From Candidatus Gastranaerophilales bacterium (GTDB lineage Bacteria > Cyanobacteriota > Vampirovibrionia > Gastranaerophilales > Gastranaerophilaceae): a stretch of 8,172 bases of DNA. The stretch lies in the NCBI GenBank assembly GCA_944323585.1, contig CALUTA010000062.1, positions 1 to 8,172 of the forward strand. The letters run 5' to 3'. Below are positions 6,402-8,172 of this stretch, in pieces. Each line of letters opens with the position of its first letter. Position 1 is the stretch's first letter. Made by a program: the position numbers and the translations under genes. Under the pieces are notes generated by a model. That model saw only the letters and a list, made by a program, of their open reading frames with translations. It was not told the DNA's origin and did no database searches.

Positions 6402-6896
6402 ATGAGTGTAGGAAATCCTCATGGTATTGACACATCTAAATTGGATACTATTATCGCAGATTGCGGTGGTAAGAAGTCCAATTTGATTGCAATGCTTCAA
6501 AAGGTTCAGGAAGTCTACCGGTATCTTCCTGAAGAAGCAATGATTTATATCGGTACAAAAGTTGAAGGGTTATCGCCCGCAACTGTTTTCGGGGTGGCAA
6601 CATTTTACGCACAATTCTCGCTTGAACCGAAAGGAAAATTTGAAATTAAAGTTTGCGACGGAACAGCCTGCCACGTTAGAGGTTCAATGCCTGTTCTAAA
6701 CGCAATCAGAGCCAAATTAAACATGCAGGCAGGACAGTTAACAAGTGAAAACGGGCTTTTTTCACTGGAAACAGTAAGCTGCCTCGGTGCATGCGGACTG
6801 GCTCCGGTTGTCGTAATTAATGACAAAGTTTACCCTCAAATGACCTCCGATGCTATCACGATAGTTTTGGATACACTGATTAAGGAGGGCAACTAA
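6402..6896 (+). CDS. NuoE/HydC/HndA-like thioredoxin-fold [2Fe-2S] subunit
   Basis: This 164-residue protein belongs to the 24-kDa NADH dehydrogenase subunit family. It carries one [2Fe-2S] cluster and passes electrons within NAD(P)H-oxidising complexes. A helical N-terminal region (about 12-75) contains the family pattern LQKVQEVYRYLPEEA and SPATVFGVATFYAQF. The thioredoxin-like domain follows with the four cluster ligands: Cys85 and Cys90 in CDGTAC, and Cys127 and Cys131 in SCLGACG. Length and motifs are complete. It is the first gene after a terminator-like hairpin, and its stop codon overlaps the start of the NuoF-like gene (TAATG), so the two are translationally coupled. Neighbour architecture suggests a soluble hydrogenase or bifurcating oxidoreductase subunit rather than respiratory complex I, but the protein alone cannot distinguish these. 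No alternative family is plausible. Confidence 0.94.
   Translation: MSVGNPHGIDTSKLDTIIADCGGKKSNLIAMLQKVQEVYRYLPEEAMIYIGTKVEGLSPATVFGVATFYAQFSLEPKGKFEIKVCDGTACHVRGSMPVLNAIRAKLNMQAGQLTSENGLFSLETVSCLGACGLAPVVVINDKVYPQMTSDAITIVLDTLIKEGN
6882..6888 (+). promoter_or_regulatory. Consensus Shine-Dalgarno for the NuoF-like gene
   Basis: AAGGAGG ends 7 nt before the ATG at 6896 and lies within the last codons of the preceding gene. It is the strongest ribosome binding site in the window, which fits high expression of the flavoprotein subunit and fixes its start. Confidence 0.8.
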
Positions 6897-8172
6897 TGGA
6901 GAAAACGGCATTGAATATTAATATAATTGAAGAACAAAAGAAAGCTCAGGAAAACATTGCAAAACAAGGCTTGAGAGTTTTGGTTTGTGCTGGAACCGGA
7001 TGTGTCGCAAACGGAGCTCTGAAAGTTATTGAAAAATTTAAAGAACTCGGCGCTGATGTTTCAGTCCTGACAGACTACGATAAAATGACAATTGTCCCGA
7101 CAGGATGCCACGGCTTTTGCGAACAGGGAGTTCTTGTTGTAATTCCCGACAAACATGTAACTTATGTAAAAGTTAAAGAAAAAGACGTTGAAGAAATCTA
7201 CGAAAGCCATATTAAAAACGGCAAACCTGTTGAAAGACTTCTTTATGTTGATCCTAAAACCCATCAGCACGTACAGGATGATGAGCATATCAATTTTTAC
7301 GCAAAGCAAACCCGTACGGCTCTTGCAAACTGCGGAAACATAAACGCTGAATCAATTGATGAAGCAATCGCCGTAAGAGGTTATGAAGCACTGTCTAAGG
7401 TTTTGGAAGAAAACAATCCTGATGCGGTTATAGAAACAATTGAAAAATCAGGCTTAAGAGGCAGAGGCGGCGGCGGCTTCCCGACAGGCAGAAAATGGAG
7501 ATTTACGGCAGCAAACAGAGGCGGAAAATCTTACGTTGTATGTAACGGTGACGAAGGTGATCCGGGTGCTTTCATGGACAGATCGGTTATGGAAGGCGAC
7601 CCGCACAAACTTCTTGAAGGTATTGCAATTGCAGCATTCGCTATAGGGGCAGATGAAGCTTACATCTATGTAAGAGCTGAATATCCGCTTGCAATTAAAC
7701 GTTTAAGAAAAGCAATCGCTGACGCTGAAGCAAGAAACTTCCTCGGCAAAAACATTATGGGAAGTGATTTCTCGCTTGAAATCCATATTAAAGAAGGTGC
7801 CGGAGCTTTTGTTTGCGGCGAAGAAACCGCCCTTATGGCATCAATTGAAGGCGAAAGAGGTATGCCAAGACCAAAACCGCCGTTCCCTGCAAACAAAGGT
7901 TTGTTTGGCAGACCGACTTTAATTAATAACGTTGAAACACTCGCAAACGTACCTGTTATCCTTCTTAAAGGTGCGGACTGGTTCTCCCAAATGGGAACAG
8001 AAACTTCAAAAGGCACAAAAACTTTTGCACTCACAGGCGAAGTAAACAACACAGGGCTTATTGAAGTTCCGATGGGAACAACACTCCGAGAAATCGTCTT
8101 TGATATCGGCGGCGGAATGCGTGACGGCAAAAAATTCAAAGCCGTTCAAATAGGAGGCCCTTCAGGCGGATG
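6896..8172 (+). CDS. NuoF/HydB/HndC-like NAD(P)H-binding flavoprotein subunit (3' end cut by window)
   Basis: The frame stays open from the ATG at 6896 to the window edge, giving 425 codons plus two bases. The product should bind FMN and NAD(P)H and exchange electrons with iron-sulfur clusters. Residues about 26-110 form a thioredoxin-like [2Fe-2S] domain with Cys31, Cys36, Cys71 and Cys75 (CAGTGC and GCHGFC). The Nuo51 flavin/nucleotide domain follows, with RGRGGGGFPTGRKW (188-201), NGDEGDPGAFMDR (217-229), GAGAFVCGEETALMASIEG (301-319) and RPTLINNVETLANV (339-352). An SLBB domain begins near 387. The missing C-terminus normally carries the N3-type [4Fe-4S] site and, in hydrogenase versions, extra ferredoxin-like clusters. 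The fused N-terminal [2Fe-2S] domain is absent from standard complex I NuoF. It is typical of HydB of bifurcating [FeFe]-hydrogenases and HndC of NADP-reducing hydrogenase, though related dehydrogenases use it too. A catalytic HydA/HndD-like gene is therefore expected downstream. Confidence 0.95.
   Translation, partial: MEKTALNINIIEEQKKAQENIAKQGLRVLVCAGTGCVANGALKVIEKFKELGADVSVLTDYDKMTIVPTGCHGFCEQGVLVVIPDKHVTYVKVKEKDVEEIYESHIKNGKPVERLLYVDPKTHQHVQDDEHINFYAKQTRTALANCGNINAESIDEAIAVRGYEALSKVLEENNPDAVIETIEKSGLRGRGGGGFPTGRKWRFTAANRGGKSYVVCNGDEGDPGAFMDRSVMEGDPHKLLEGIAIAAFAIGADEAYIYVRAEYPLAIKRLRKAIADAEARNFLGKNIMGSDFSLEIHIKEGAGAFVCGEETALMASIEGERGMPRPKPPFPANKGLFGRPTLINNVETLANVPVILLKGADWFSQMGTETSKGTKTFALTGEVNNTGLIEVPMGTTLREIVFDIGGGMRDGKKFKAVQIGGPSGG

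Noticed and set aside
7666..8139. 157-codon open frame on the minus strand
   Set aside because: It lies wholly antisense to the well-conserved NuoF-like coding sequence and its translation resembles no family; it is a codon-usage shadow.
1..8172. CRISPR arrays, tRNA/rRNA genes, insertion sequences, phage or defence genes
   Set aside because: No spaced direct repeats, no clover-leaf or rRNA-like segments and no transposase or integrase motifs were seen. The window is continuous, co-directional chromosomal-type coding sequence.
1..8172. Alternative genetic code with reassigned TGA, suggested by all stops being TAA
   Set aside because: No in-frame TGA was noticed in the conserved genes I read through. 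TAA preference is ordinary in AT-rich genomes and six stops are too few to mean more.

Overview
The window is AT-rich (GC clearly below half by eye) and densely packed. All seven genes I can support lie on the + strand, and all six stop codons in view are TAA. LpxK and an MCE-domain (MlaD-type) protein imply a Gram-negative, outer-membrane bacterium. A NuoE-like protein followed by a NuoF-like protein that carries an extra N-terminal [2Fe-2S] domain implies fermentative hydrogen or NAD(P)H metabolism. This mix, plus an MCE protein with a cyanobacterial-looking C-terminus, best fits a gut non-photosynthetic cyanobacterial relative (Vampirovibrionia/Melainabacteria, e.g. Gastranaerophilales). 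That placement is inference from gene content and was not tested by phylogeny.

Layout. Bases 1-149 hold no supported gene, but they contain a plausible promoter and an 8-bp perfect hairpin just before the first gene. Bases 150-908 encode a lytic transglycosylase with no signal peptide. After a second promoter-like region comes a compact cluster: an MCE/MlaD-type lipid-transport protein (993-2354), lipid A 4'-kinase lpxK (2394-3413) and endonuclease III nth (3400-4047), which overlaps lpxK by 14 nt. A short gap with a consensus -35 box precedes a large multi-pass DUF2339 membrane protein (4108-6270). A terminator-like hairpin follows, then a leader region. The leader precedes a NuoE-like [2Fe-2S] protein (6402-6896) and a NuoF/HydB/HndC-like flavoprotein (6896 to the right edge, incomplete), joined by a 1-nt stop/start overlap.

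Functionally there are two themes. The first is envelope biogenesis: peptidoglycan cleavage, phospholipid transport, lipid A phosphorylation and a polytopic envelope protein of unknown function, with a DNA repair gene as passenger. The second is the NAD(P)H-handling module of a probable soluble [FeFe]-hydrogenase, or another electron-bifurcating oxidoreductase, whose catalytic subunit should lie beyond the right edge.

Most of this is conserved housekeeping content, and I see no clear undescribed multi-gene system. The points most worth a second look are the 5'-end hairpin before the transglycosylase, that enzyme's missing export signal and unusual N-terminus, the large insert and repeated segments in the MCE protein, the uncharacterised DUF2339 protein, and the leader of the redox operon.
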